From assembly GCA_039105265.1 (NCBI GenBank), contig JAPFFF010000058.1, positions 124,001-188,000 on the forward strand: DNA of 64,000 nt. Direction: 5' to 3'. The notes beneath the pieces are model-generated. The model saw nothing but the letters and a program-made list of their open reading frames with translations, did not search any database and was not told the DNA's origin. Origin of the DNA: Tritrichomonas musculus (Eukaryota; Parabasalia; Tritrichomonadida; Tritrichomonadidae). The translations under genes and the position numbers were made by a program. Positions 39,040 through 48,727 of the stretch are shown one piece after another. Within the stretch, counting starts at the first letter, position 1. The number at the start of each line of letters is the position of its first letter.

Positions 39040-39520
39040 ATTTTTTTTCTAATTAAAATATCACCATCGTTTATTATAATTATTATAGTTATTTCACTTT
39101 GATTTTTAGTATCAGTTAATCATAATATGTTGAGAATTATTCCAAAAAGAATTTAACCTCAATTTCGAGAAAATCAAAAATCATTGATTTTGGCTGTTGT
39201 TAACCATTTTGCAAACTCAAAATGAAATAACGTTCAAAAATTTTATAAAAGTTTGATGAATATCTTTTGAACCAATAGCTAAAATCATTAATTTTTTTGA
39301 ATGAAAGTTAGCACTGCTTACAATAAAAGTTTTCTTTTTAAAAATTATGTAAACTTTACGATAAGATCTTTATTGATTTTTTATTATAAAAAAAAAAGAA
39401 AAGATGCCTGTATAGCAAAAATGTAATATAAGAATATTTAATAACTGAAAAAATTAGTGAAAAATAAGCAATATCTTGTTTAATGTGATTAAAAAAAAAA
39501 ATAGGTAAATTTTTTTTTTC
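39040..39520. other. Intergenic spacer, nothing recognised
   Basis: AT-rich spacer between the convergent 37705 gene and eL34. No feature was seen. Confidence 0.5.
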
Positions 39521-39889
39521 TTACTTCCTCTTCTTAGCTTCTGCGGCAGCACGCTTTTCGGCTAATTCTTTCTTTTCTTGAGCTGCACGTGCTTCTTCTT
39601 CCATGAAGGCAGTGATGATTCTATCTTTGACAACTTCACCACAGTAAACACCACCATAAGCACGTGAAACTGTACGTTCGTGCTTCTTCATTCTACGAAG
39701 TTTGTTTGTTGAAAGATGGCGGATACCAGCAAGTGGTTTTCCGGTTTCAGCACAAATCATTCCCTTAGCTCTTTTTGTGAGGTATTGAACAACAAGTCTG
39801 TTTCCTGGTGTACGAACTGGTACTGCACGGTTGCGGAGTGTATGATATGGATTGCTTCTTCTGAGAGTGTATCTTTTATCTAAACCCAT
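39521..39889 (-). CDS. RPL34: 60S ribosomal protein eL34
   Basis: A 122-residue large-subunit ribosomal protein. The frame extends 18 bp upstream to a TTG, but the ATG at 39889 (MGLDKRYTLRR) gives the family-like start. Matching blocks are RYTLRRSNPYHT, RTPGNRLVVQYLTKRAK, CAETGKPLAGIR, HERTVSRAYGGVYCGEVVKDRI and the C-terminal Ala/Lys/Glu-rich tail. SRAYGG followed by C..V.DRI is diagnostic of eL34. Of the zinc-site Cys positions common in the family, one Cys (MICAE) and one (VYCGE) are seen, so the usual CxxC pairs are reduced. A TTGGTC...CTTT element lies just before the ATG and recurs before eL32. Confidence 0.95.
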   Translation of the reverse strand: MGLDKRYTLRRSNPYHTLRNRAVPVRTPGNRLVVQYLTKRAKGMICAETGKPLAGIRHLSTNKLRRMKKHERTVSRAYGGVYCGEVVKDRIITAFMEEEARAAQEKKELAEKRAAAEAKKRK

Positions 39890-40401
39890 TTGCGAAAGGT
39901 CGACCAAAACCGCCGATCAAATTTTTATAGAAAAAAAATTGATTTGTTAAATGGTCGATTTTAAAACTGTTCAGCTATAGTGAATTCCTCTTGTAAATAG
40001 GTTTGCATACCAAAAATTAGTTTTGTTCAGTTCATAAAATGATATTATGGTCTTTAAAAAAGTATTAAAGTAATTGTTTAAAATTCCAAATATAAATTCA
40101 GATATTTTAATTGTAATGATCTGAGCATTCGTTATTTTTATCAATATTATCATTTGATTAAATATGAATGTATATTATTGGAAAGAAAAATACTTTGAGT
40201 TAGAAATGAGCATTTGATTTCTAAAAAAAAAAAATTTGATTGCTGTTGTCTGATAAATTAAAGTTAAGACTAATTTGATTGGGTGAAACTTATTTTTGAA
40301 CGATCAAAACTCATATTTCTTATTCTTCAGTTCGATTTGTAATAACGTATTTTTTATGAACAAATAATCTATCAAAATAGAAAAGTTTATAATTTATTTG
40401 T
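39890..40401. promoter_or_regulatory. Divergent spacer upstream of eL34 and the 40402 ORF
   Basis: A 512-bp AT-rich spacer that must hold both promoters. The 20 bp before the eL34 ATG (minus strand) contain TTGGTCGACCTTTCGCAA, which is unusually GC-rich for the region. A 60-codon frame at 39971-40153 looks random. Confidence 0.5.
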
Positions 40402-41277
40402 ATGGAAAAGGATATCGAAAAGCAATGTCTTTCATTTCGTTCCTACATTCGAATGCTTCGTAAAGGTATTAACGACACATGTTATTTATTTCAAAATGAT
40501 GGCCTGCAATTATCAAATTTCATGGAAATCTTTCCTCAAATTGATGAAACTTTCGCTCTAATGTTCAACGCTAATAATGCAATATCAAACGAGAGAATCG
40601 ATGCAATTGATTTTTTCTATGAAAAAGTGTTTCCTCTATTGGACCCTACTGAAGTTGTTAATAAAATTAAACCAGAAATAGATGAAGCATATAAAATTCT
40701 ACATAATAAGCTTGATTCGCTTGATATGACAACATTTGACGAAAAAAAAAAGAAATTATTTTCTGATAGAAAGAAGAAGATCGAACGCCTACAGGAACCC
40801 TTTCAAGTAGATGAAATCATTGATATTAAAAAATTCATAAAGCAAATGTCAGAATGCTTCAATCCTCCAATGGTAATTGATTTATCTGATATTATGGAAG
40901 TTTATGATAAGTACGTTGCTGTATTTAAAATTTACAAATCATTTAATGATCTTAAGAATTTCAACCGTCCCGCCAAAATAACGCCTGAACAAGCATTAAT
41001 TAAGCGTTTATATGAGCAATTAAATATTCTTCAAAATACAATAGAAGAAAAAAATGAGCAAATAAGTAAACTGCAACAAGAAAAAATGACATTTAAAAGA
41101 GAAAATATTCAATTAAAAAAAGAAAATGAATCGTTGCAGCAGCAAAATGATGAACTTGTAAAAAGAGTAACTCAAATGAATAACAGACTGCAAAATAATT
41201 CAAAAATGGTTGTAGCTTTAGAGAAAATAAGTGGTATTTTGGAAGCTCCTGCCCCTTATACTGGTGATTCCAAATGA
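40402..41277 (+). CDS. Coiled-coil protein, unrecognised
   Basis: A 291-residue protein. The first 190 residues are helical and probably globular. From about 195 to 270 there is a strong coiled coil (LYEQLNILQNTIEEKNEQI, then Lys/Glu/Gln heptads), ending in a short tail. No family motif was identified. The coiled coil would dimerise, which suits a cytoskeletal or vesicle-tether role. It lies 178 bp upstream of, and on the same strand as, the TRAPPC8-like gene. Confidence 0.65.
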   Translation: MEKDIEKQCLSFRSYIRMLRKGINDTCYLFQNDGLQLSNFMEIFPQIDETFALMFNANNAISNERIDAIDFFYEKVFPLLDPTEVVNKIKPEIDEAYKILHNKLDSLDMTTFDEKKKKLFSDRKKKIERLQEPFQVDEIIDIKKFIKQMSECFNPPMVIDLSDIMEVYDKYVAVFKIYKSFNDLKNFNRPAKITPEQALIKRLYEQLNILQNTIEEKNEQISKLQQEKMTFKRENIQLKKENESLQQQNDELVKRVTQMNNRLQNNSKMVVALEKISGILEAPAPYTGDSK

Positions 41278-41455
41278 TTGAAATATCTGCTATTCAAAAT
41301 TGTATTTTTATATATATTTAGTAAATTTGTGTTATTTATATATTTCATATTCTTTTTAATAGTATTAGCATGGAGTTATCCAAAAAAAAATTGTAATCTC
41401 ATTTTTTTCATCTAGCATTTCATCAACCTAAAATATAATAATATAAAATTTTAGA

Positions 41456-44188
41456 ATGCAATATATAGATTTTCCAAATTTTCTCACTTCAAGATATAGA
41501 TGTTGTATACACGCTTCCTTTTCAATTGATGTTTTACGCCAATATCCAAATGCACCACAAATATTATATCAGGCTTGGTATAATCTCGAATCCAAAAATA
41601 CATGTCCATATAAGTATCGTCTTGAATATGATGATCCTGTTTTAGAACCTTCATATGTTCAATCTCAAGTACGATATTTAGCAAATACGATATCCGATCC
41701 ATCAGCTCCATTAAAAAATCCAAATATCCCATGGTTTAAATATTGGGCTGAACTACCATTCAGTAGTGATAAAGCCCCCGATTATTTATTCTTAGATGTA
41801 CCAATTTGTTATATATTTGTGTCAACAGAACCCAACTTTTATAAACCTCCGACCCCTCCTTGGATGGATCAATATGTTAAAGATGTACCCATATTTAATT
41901 TAGTCATATCACAAACGTATAAATCTCAGCAAAATTTAATTGTCGTCAATACAGTAAGTGAAGAAGCATTTTTTGATTTCGTTCTTAAAGTTACGCATTA
42001 TGAAGCCGCTCCACGCTTGACTTCCTTACGTGAAATTACAGAACATTTTGTTAAAGAAAATTGGGGTGGATTTAAAAACTCGGTTTTTCGCTTACTTGGA
42101 TTTGGTAGTCGAGGTAATCGAAATGACATTATCCTTAAATTAAAGCGTTTAGGAGATGTTTGTTTTGGTTGTGGAGATTACAACTCTGCATTCAATTATT
42201 ATCAGCAATTATATCAAGAATTAGCAGATACAGATCCTCCTGTTGCGGACTCTTTATGTATTATGTTCGCAATTTCCTCAATTCTTATTAATTCTGACAT
42301 TGATGTTGCCGCCTTATTAGAACCAATAATTCGCGAGAAACGATCATCCATTTTAACCCAAATACAATGCAGTCTTTTATCAGCATATTATTCCACATTT
42401 AACTGCAAACCATCTCAAACAATCAAATATTATAGTATAGCTTATTCGTTAATAAAAGATAGTTCGCTTGGATTTGCCTTCATTTCATATCCAATGATTG
42501 CTGAAGCTTTATCTACTGTCAATCCTCCCAAACGGTCGTCATTATTATTAATAAATGCGTCAGAATGTTATAAACAACTCGGATTACAGCGCCTTGTAAT
42601 TATTCTTCTCTGGAGAATTTATCATTTAATACGTTTTTCTGGTTGGCCACGCCTAGAGCAACTAATCCTTCTACAAATTGCCACATATGGAGAAACTCCT
42701 CCCCAATTGCAAAACTTTTTAATTCAGCGTAATATTCCATATGTTAAAGATACCATAGCCCAACTCAGCAAGCTTGAATCCAAAAAACTTATATTTGGTG
42801 AATCCATAATAATCCATGAATTAACCATAAATCCTACCGGCTTTCCCCAATCTCCTCCCCCGAAAGAGGTTGGTCCATCCCTATGGTCCAGTATCCGTAA
42901 GAAGCTGTTTCCTGTCATTTTTCACCCTTCAACAGAAGAATTTGCGGCGACCGTTTGGAACGACGATACGAAGCTCATCAGCGACTATGAGACAGGCCTG
43001 AACAAGGAGCACCAAATCGAGTTCAAGATGACGCCTGCGACAGCTGAAGCTGAATGTCAATTAGTCAATCTTCAATTGTACGTTGATCCCGAAGATTCCG
43101 TTAAAATTGACACATACGAGAGAATTGAATTGAAACAGAAAGAAACGAAGCACATGGTCATGAAGTTCACTCCAACGAAGCTTGGCAAGTTCCAAATCAA
43201 AGGAATTAAATTCCTCTGGTTTGGAGTGTCGCCTGTTGCCATTATCTTTAACGATTCCTTGCGGTTTGAGACGGTTAACAACTATCCAAATGCGGCTCTC
43301 AAAATTGAGACAAATCCGACGGTTTCCTATCTTGAACTTCCAGTTTGTTTCAATGCGAAGCTGAACCTTCAAACGGGCTCATTAGATGGCGCCGAGTCTT
43401 CTGAAAGTATCAATGATTCTGACACTCTAAGTTCGCTCGATGTCGTCGCCGATAGTTTACAAGCAACGGTTTCTTTGAAAAAGCCGGTTTGTAACGGTTT
43501 TCAGCAAAGATGGTCCTTGAATCCTTCCCTGAACGAGCAAGAGCTGACCTTCGAGGTCATGCCAACCTCACCTGGACTGGTGACCGTTAACCTCTTCATA
43601 TCGTACACTAACGTCTTGCACGTGACGCGCTTCTCGCATGCTTCTGTATCGTTCGAGTGCAAAGAGGTCCACAAACTGAAGATTGGCCAGCACAACGATA
43701 CAATCGAAATTCAGCCAGACGACGATATAGAACAAATTGAATGCGATGGGGCGGTTATTGAGGCGGTTAACGGTTTGGTGAAAATTATCGAGCCCGATAA
43801 AGGATTCAACGGTGATAAATTCTCAATCTCAGTAAGAAGAAACTTCACTGGTACAATAATGGATGACGTTTTGCATATAAATGACATATTTTTGAGATTC
43901 AAACAAACCTCCTTCAAATTTGAAAGACCTAATCAAATTATTAAAATTGAATTTGAAGCAATTTGTTTAGGGAAGTATGAAGGCGTTATTACTTTAATCG
44001 ATAGTAATAATAATGATTGCTTTTTGTTTAATGGAAAAGTAAGATTTAATTTGAAAGGACCTGATAATCAAAAAATTATTATTTCATTTATTATTTTAAA
44101 GCCTGGTGAAATTGACTTGGGTGAGTTGATGAAAGTTGAATACGGAAAAACTCAGCTTAAAGTCTCTCAAATTGTTCGTATTGAATAA
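41456..44188 (+). CDS. TRAPPC8/Trs85-like trafficking protein
   Basis: A 910-residue protein. The N-terminal third has the look of Trs85/TRAPPC8: a segment with FNLVISQTYKSQQNLIVVNT, then LREITEHFVKENWGGFKNSVFRLLGFG, followed by the TPR-like stretch LKRLGDVCFGCGDYNSAFNYY. Helical repeats continue to about 470. The C-terminal 430 residues are beta-rich, like the Ig-like domains of TRAPP II/III subunits. TRAPPC8 of animals is about 1400 residues, so this would be a compact version. TRAPP III activates Rab1 in ER-Golgi traffic and autophagy, as a cytosolic complex recruited to membranes. The family call rests on pattern only. The DNA from about 42.85 to 43.75 kb is much richer in G+C than the rest of the gene. 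Confidence 0.6.
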   Translation: MQYIDFPNFLTSRYRCCIHASFSIDVLRQYPNAPQILYQAWYNLESKNTCPYKYRLEYDDPVLEPSYVQSQVRYLANTISDPSAPLKNPNIPWFKYWAELPFSSDKAPDYLFLDVPICYIFVSTEPNFYKPPTPPWMDQYVKDVPIFNLVISQTYKSQQNLIVVNTVSEEAFFDFVLKVTHYEAAPRLTSLREITEHFVKENWGGFKNSVFRLLGFGSRGNRNDIILKLKRLGDVCFGCGDYNSAFNYYQQLYQELADTDPPVADSLCIMFAISSILINSDIDVAALLEPIIREKRSSILTQIQCSLLSAYYSTFNCKPSQTIKYYSIAYSLIKDSSLGFAFISYPMIAEALSTVNPPKRSSLLLINASECYKQLGLQRLVIILLWRIYHLIRFSGWPRLEQLILLQIATYGETPPQLQNFLIQRNIPYVKDTIAQLSKLESKKLIFGESIIIHELTINPTGFPQSPPPKEVGPSLWSSIRKKLFPVIFHPSTEEFAATVWNDDTKLISDYETGLNKEHQIEFKMTPATAEAECQLVNLQLYVDPEDSVKIDTYERIELKQKETKHMVMKFTPTKLGKFQIKGIKFLWFGVSPVAIIFNDSLRFETVNNYPNAALKIETNPTVSYLELPVCFNAKLNLQTGSLDGAESSESINDSDTLSSLDVVADSLQATVSLKKPVCNGFQQRWSLNPSLNEQELTFEVMPTSPGLVTVNLFISYTNVLHVTRFSHASVSFECKEVHKLKIGQHNDTIEIQPDDDIEQIECDGAVIEAVNGLVKIIEPDKGFNGDKFSISVRRNFTGTIMDDVLHINDIFLRFKQTSFKFERPNQIIKIEFEAICLGKYEGVITLIDSNNNDCFLFNGKVRFNLKGPDNQKIIISFIILKPGEIDLGELMKVEYGKTQLKVSQIVRIE

Positions 44189-44323
44189 AATAATTTCGTT
44201 TTAGATTTTTGCATTTTTATTATGGACAAATATCGCCTCAATTTGTAATATCATTGATAATTCCTAAAAAAAATAAAATAGAAAAAAAAAAGAGTGATTA
44301 AAATTATATAATATCAAGTCATT

Positions 44324-44728
44324 TTACTGTTCTTCACGCTTTGCACGAGCACCAGCGTTGACAACGTGAATGTTCTTTTCTGATGCAACTTTTTCAATTT
44401 CACGGCGTGTCTTGCCACCTACGCAGTGTGCAATGACAGCTGCATAAATTGTATTTTGTGTGAAAAGTGGTTCAAGTTCTGCTGCATTATGAACAATATA
44501 TGGCTTGAATCCGCTTGGAAGCATATATTTGGTTTCTTTGTCACTTCCAAAACCGCAGCTTGGGTGTGTTGGTGTTCCGCGGTACTTCCTACGGAATCTT
44601 GAATCAATACCACGAACATGGCGCCATGATGACTTTACGCGAAGAAATCGGTCGGATTGAATGCGATTGAAATGATTTGTTTTCTTTTTGACAATTGGTT
44701 TGTGTTCGGCTGGAGCGACTGTAGACAT
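44324..44728 (-). CDS. RPL32: 60S ribosomal protein eL32
   Basis: A 134-residue large-subunit ribosomal protein. The frame opens 63 bp earlier at an ATG (44791), but the extension is unlike the family, so MSTVAPAEHKPIVKKK at 44728 is preferred. Matching blocks are VKKKTNHFNRIQSDRF, SSWRHVRGIDSRFRRKYRG, GFGSDKETKYMLPSGFKPYIVHN, ELEPLF, YAAVIAHCVGGKTRREI and the end NAGARAKREEQ. The length is normal. It is convergent with the TRAPPC8-like gene, only 135 bp away. Confidence 0.95.
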   Translation of the reverse strand: MSTVAPAEHKPIVKKKTNHFNRIQSDRFLRVKSSWRHVRGIDSRFRRKYRGTPTHPSCGFGSDKETKYMLPSGFKPYIVHNAAELEPLFTQNTIYAAVIAHCVGGKTRREIEKVASEKNIHVVNAGARAKREEQ

Positions 44729-44979
44729 AATTCCAAAGGACCAACCAGATCTCTCAAAAAATTGAGAAAAAATGTGAAATTTTTTCACCATAAAATTTAC
44801 AAAAATTCTATGAATTAAAAGGGAAATATTTGAAAAAGTTTAAATGACACTATACAATTTCTGAAAAAGAAATAAAAAAAATTAAATGTTTGTTTATATT
44901 AACATATTTATAGCATTATATATAGATTATAATCTATATCAATTATTTATATCATTAATATAAAGAAGAAATAGAATGG

Positions 44980-46722
44980 TTATTTTTTCTTACTATTTAA
45001 ATCTTCAGTTTGACAATATTTGTCTGTTTTTGTTGTTAGATTAGTATTAATTTCTTCATCAACTAATTCTTTCCTAAGATTAATTGTATTGGCTGTTTTA
45101 AGTAAATTGAGTTGATTTTTTAAAAAATCTTCCATATTATTTATTGAATATGAAAAAGAATTTTTTAATTCACTTAAAGAACTCTTTAAATTTGTTAAAT
45201 AATCTGATTTTTGTCTAGAGCGTTCAAAATCAGTTATCTGAAAAGCAATTTCCAATCCTTCAAATAATATATTAGGAGATTGATTGCATAATAAATTCAA
45301 ATTATTGGAGCAATTTTTGATTTCAGATGTCTGCTTGATTTTCAGTATTGACTGTTTTCTCTTCTTATTATCAGTTGTAGAAGTAGTTGATTGATCTAAA
45401 TCAAGATGATCCATTACGGCAGTTTTTATAATTTGATTTGGCTGAGAGATTAAGGAAATTCCAGCTGTAGAAATTAAATTTTCTAGGGTTTTTAATTTGG
45501 CTCTATTTTGGTATTGATCATTAATTAGCTTAATATGATCATTAGTCAAACTTTTCAATTTTGATTCTGAATAAGCGATAAGACACTCAGATTTCCTTTT
45601 TTCGGTAAGCATATTCATCATCTGCTTTGTAATATCAGAAATACCATTAATTGCGTTTTCATATCGAAGATGAATGTTTCTCATATTATCAAGTAATTCA
45701 GCATTATTTTTAATAAGTTTATCAAGACGAGATGTTGATATTTCAATGAAATTATGGGGTATGAATTGGCAACTTAATATTTCTGAAGAGTTCATTTTAT
45801 CGTATTGATCTTGTAATTGCTCAAATGCTTCTTCTAAAGGAACCAAAGTATGTTCAGAGGACTCTGTTTTAAATGATAATTCCTTTTGCTTGAATTCTTG
45901 ATCAGTACAAACAGATTCAAAATTCTGGCCTTCATTCATTGGAAGAATAGCATTTAAATTCTTTGAAAATTGATAATAATTTTGTATCGTTGATTGTAAA
46001 GTAATGATCATTGATTGGTTGCCGTACGGCGATAATCTAGCAAATAATTGCCTTTTTGTTAAAGGATCTTGAATATATGATTTCTCAAAATTTTTGAGTT
46101 GTTGGTTTTCTTCTTGTAGGATTTTTGTTAGTTCAATTAAATTTGAAATTGATGTATATTTTTTATTAACAGTTCCAATGCATTCATTACTTTTATCAAT
46201 AGATAGAGCTCTTTTTTTTAAAAGATATATCAGTACTTCAAATTCACGATAATTTAGCTCTTTCAAATGTAGAAATTTAAGTATGTCTGTTTCATTCTTG
46301 CTTATAACTAGTTGTGGATCAACTGACATCGGTGGTGAATGTTGAGCTTTCCTTTCAAGATCAATTTCATTGATTGATTTTATCAGTTCATCAATTTGAT
46401 ATTTTAAATTGTTATTTTTAAGCGTTTGAAGGAACAATGTATTCGATTTTAATGTATTGTAATTTGTTTGAAGTTTATTATAACTATCTTTATCACTCAA
46501 ATATTGTGTTTTCTTTAGTTGAAGTGTTTGTTCAAGTTTTGAAAAAGTTTCTATATCACTTTGATATATTGTCTGAAGTTCTTTTAAGATTTCATTTAAT
46601 TCAATTGTGGTTAATGTTACTCGAGCCTTATCAATTAAAGACAATTTATAAGAAATATCAGTAAATCCAATATATTTATTTGATGTTTGTGTCTGATAAA
46701 GTGGAGGAAGATGAGACTTCAT
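44980..46722 (-). CDS. Long coiled-coil protein, unrecognised
   Basis: A 580-residue protein with a short N-terminus (MKSHLPPLYQTQTSNKY) and then heptad-rich coiled coil through most of its length, broken near residues 240-300 and 420-480. The C-terminus KTDKYCQTEDL recalls the CQTE phrase seen near the ends of some coiled-coil cytoskeletal proteins, but this is not diagnostic. No signal peptide, membrane segment or enzymatic motif is seen. It is likely structural, perhaps basal-body or flagellar, by analogy with nearby axonemal-type genes. Confidence 0.65.
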   Translation of the reverse strand: MKSHLPPLYQTQTSNKYIGFTDISYKLSLIDKARVTLTTIELNEILKELQTIYQSDIETFSKLEQTLQLKKTQYLSDKDSYNKLQTNYNTLKSNTLFLQTLKNNNLKYQIDELIKSINEIDLERKAQHSPPMSVDPQLVISKNETDILKFLHLKELNYREFEVLIYLLKKRALSIDKSNECIGTVNKKYTSISNLIELTKILQEENQQLKNFEKSYIQDPLTKRQLFARLSPYGNQSMIITLQSTIQNYYQFSKNLNAILPMNEGQNFESVCTDQEFKQKELSFKTESSEHTLVPLEEAFEQLQDQYDKMNSSEILSCQFIPHNFIEISTSRLDKLIKNNAELLDNMRNIHLRYENAINGISDITKQMMNMLTEKRKSECLIAYSESKLKSLTNDHIKLINDQYQNRAKLKTLENLISTAGISLISQPNQIIKTAVMDHLDLDQSTTSTTDNKKRKQSILKIKQTSEIKNCSNNLNLLCNQSPNILFEGLEIAFQITDFERSRQKSDYLTNLKSSLSELKNSFSYSINNMEDFLKNQLNLLKTANTINLRKELVDEEINTNLTTKTDKYCQTEDLNSKKK

Positions 46723-46967
46723 TTAAAACCATATGATATTTAACAGTGTTAAATAAAGTATTCAATAAATATATTTTCTATTTAATAGAAAAAAACGTTG
46801 TTTCAGAAAATTTCATATTCAAATAAATGAAACCATTTATTAATAGCAAAAAGATCAATTGAGGTAGTTATATATTTACCACGATTTTTACACTTCGTAT
46901 AAAAATCCTGTCAAATAACCCAAGGCTGCCACCAACCCAGTCAAGTCAGGTATGAGTCCCAAGCTGT

Positions 46968-48344
46968 TAAGACCTCCTATCAACCACTTTCATTATATAA
47001 TTGTGGAAATTCTGTGACGGTACTCGTTCGGCATCATTGTATTCAGTTTTCATAGTATCCCAAATACGAGGATTTTCACTTTTTCAAGTGAAGTTTCTGA
47101 TAGTTTCGGGACATTAGTAAGTCTTTCAATTACGTCATGATGAGATTGAGTGTCTGGCTTATCATAAACATTGTCTTCAACATATTCACAGTCTTCTTCA
47201 TCTTTGGGTACCTGCTGGCTTCGGGACATGAAATAAAATGAAGTGGTGAAAAAAAGAAGACCAAACCTATAAGAATAGAGGAGCTACTACAGATGAACAA
47301 ACACCCTTTTGATAATAATAATTTGTGAAAGTTTTAACATAGCTCTTCCTAATTCAGCATTAAACGATTCATATTGTTGTGTTGTGTTTTTTGTTGATAT
47401 TTTTCTTATTAAAGCCGATTCATTTGTAATAAATTCAAACATTTTTTCAATCAAAATTGAATGGCTTTTACCAATTTACTATAAATTATCATCTTCAAGC
47501 TTAGCATGATGGCAATAATCATGCATACTAACTAAATGATAAGGGAAATTTTCCCATTCTTCAATTCTAAGGTCATCGCCTTCAATTTTTGACACAATAT
47601 TTAACAAATGCTTCAGATGTGGCGAAAGGCTACGAAACGGTTGCTTTATCATATAATCAACTCAATGTTCAGAGTATTCAGAATTTTTATATTGTTCAAT
47701 GAAATTATACCATCTATTATCAAAATTCTTCCTATAATGTCCTGGATCAAAAAGCTCTGTATCCTTATTAAATCCATATTCTTCTAAAATATACAAACTT
47801 CTATTATCCATATCGCTAGCTATTGATGAAATCCGAATTAAAGAGTGATCATCATTCATACTTGATAACAATTTCCTTAGACCTTGACTCTCCATCATAT
47901 TCGAAGCCCTACCCTTAATAAAAGGTTTTCTTCTCAAGTGATTACTAAAGTCATTTTAAGCAAAGCAAGATTCGATTATTCAAATTCGAGTTTTATTTCA
48001 AAGATGGTGCTACATGACCGGATTTGTATAATGCATCATCCCGACTAGTTTTACTCAAAAAATTCCATGCATTATCATGTAATATGTTTAAGTATCTTTC
48101 ATATCTGTTGTTTGGTATCGAGTAATTCCTCATCTTCAAATACATATACATTTGAATCTCGATTTCAGTTTTTACCTAGAAAATATTTAATACTGGAAAC
48201 AGTGTCATTATATTCTTGGACTTATATAGATAGAATATTCTCTTCAAATGACTGTTCGTTCTGGATTAATAAGGTAGATATGATAACATCAACATCTTCT
48301 TCATGTCATCAACTGTATAAAGCATCTTTATAATGATCTTTCAT
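46968..48344 (-). pseudogene. Heavily decayed coding relic, possibly transposon-derived
   Basis: On the minus strand, protein-like sequence persists through many stops. It opens at the ATG at 48344 (MKDHYKDALYS, then two stops, then HEEDVDVIISTLL...). It shifts frame near 48.1 kb and resumes in one frame from about 47946 to 47050 through at least five stops, with segments such as LEEYGFNKDTELFDPGHY, MHDYCHHAKLEDD, STKNTTQQYESFNAELG and MSRSQQVPKDEEDCEYVED. It then shifts again to NPRIWDTMKTEYNDAERV, ending at 46968. The TTQQYESFNAEL phrase recalls the end of transposase domains that carry a conserved Glu-Ser-Phe/Leu-Asn block, but the family is not certain. Small plus-strand frames here (47309, 48067) are shadows. 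Confidence 0.65.
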
Positions 48345-48727
48345 GAGATATTCTTTTATTTTCTTAATAAATTTGTTTCTCTATTTTAAAAATTTAATAT
48401 TAAATTTATAAAAACTATTTAATTAATAATTTATCATAATTTCGTAAAGATAGAAATAAACCAACATTTACCAAATAAGTTTACAAATTCAATTTGGTAA
48501 AATTTTCTTATTCAAAATTTACAAATAAAAATATAAATCATTAGATTTTTAATAATGATGTTTTAATAATAAATAATGATTTAAATACTATAAATGAAAT
48601 AAATTTAAAAAATATTTATTTATTTTTATTTTCTTATCTGGATAAATAATTAAAAGTAATTACAATAGAAATTCAATTCATTGAAACTTTCAGTTAACAA
48701 ATTGAAAGAATCAATTCATTCGATAAA
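48345..48727. other. Intergenic spacer upstream of hexosaminidase
   Basis: AT-rich spacer of 383 bp that should hold the hexosaminidase promoter. No clear motif was seen. Confidence 0.5.

Noticed and set aside
39971-40153. 60-codon minus-strand frame upstream of eL34
   Set aside because: Random-looking composition inside a promoter region.
47309-48333. Small plus-strand frames (47309-47509, 48067-48333)
   Set aside because: They are antisense to the decayed minus-strand relic, whose protein-like content is more convincing.
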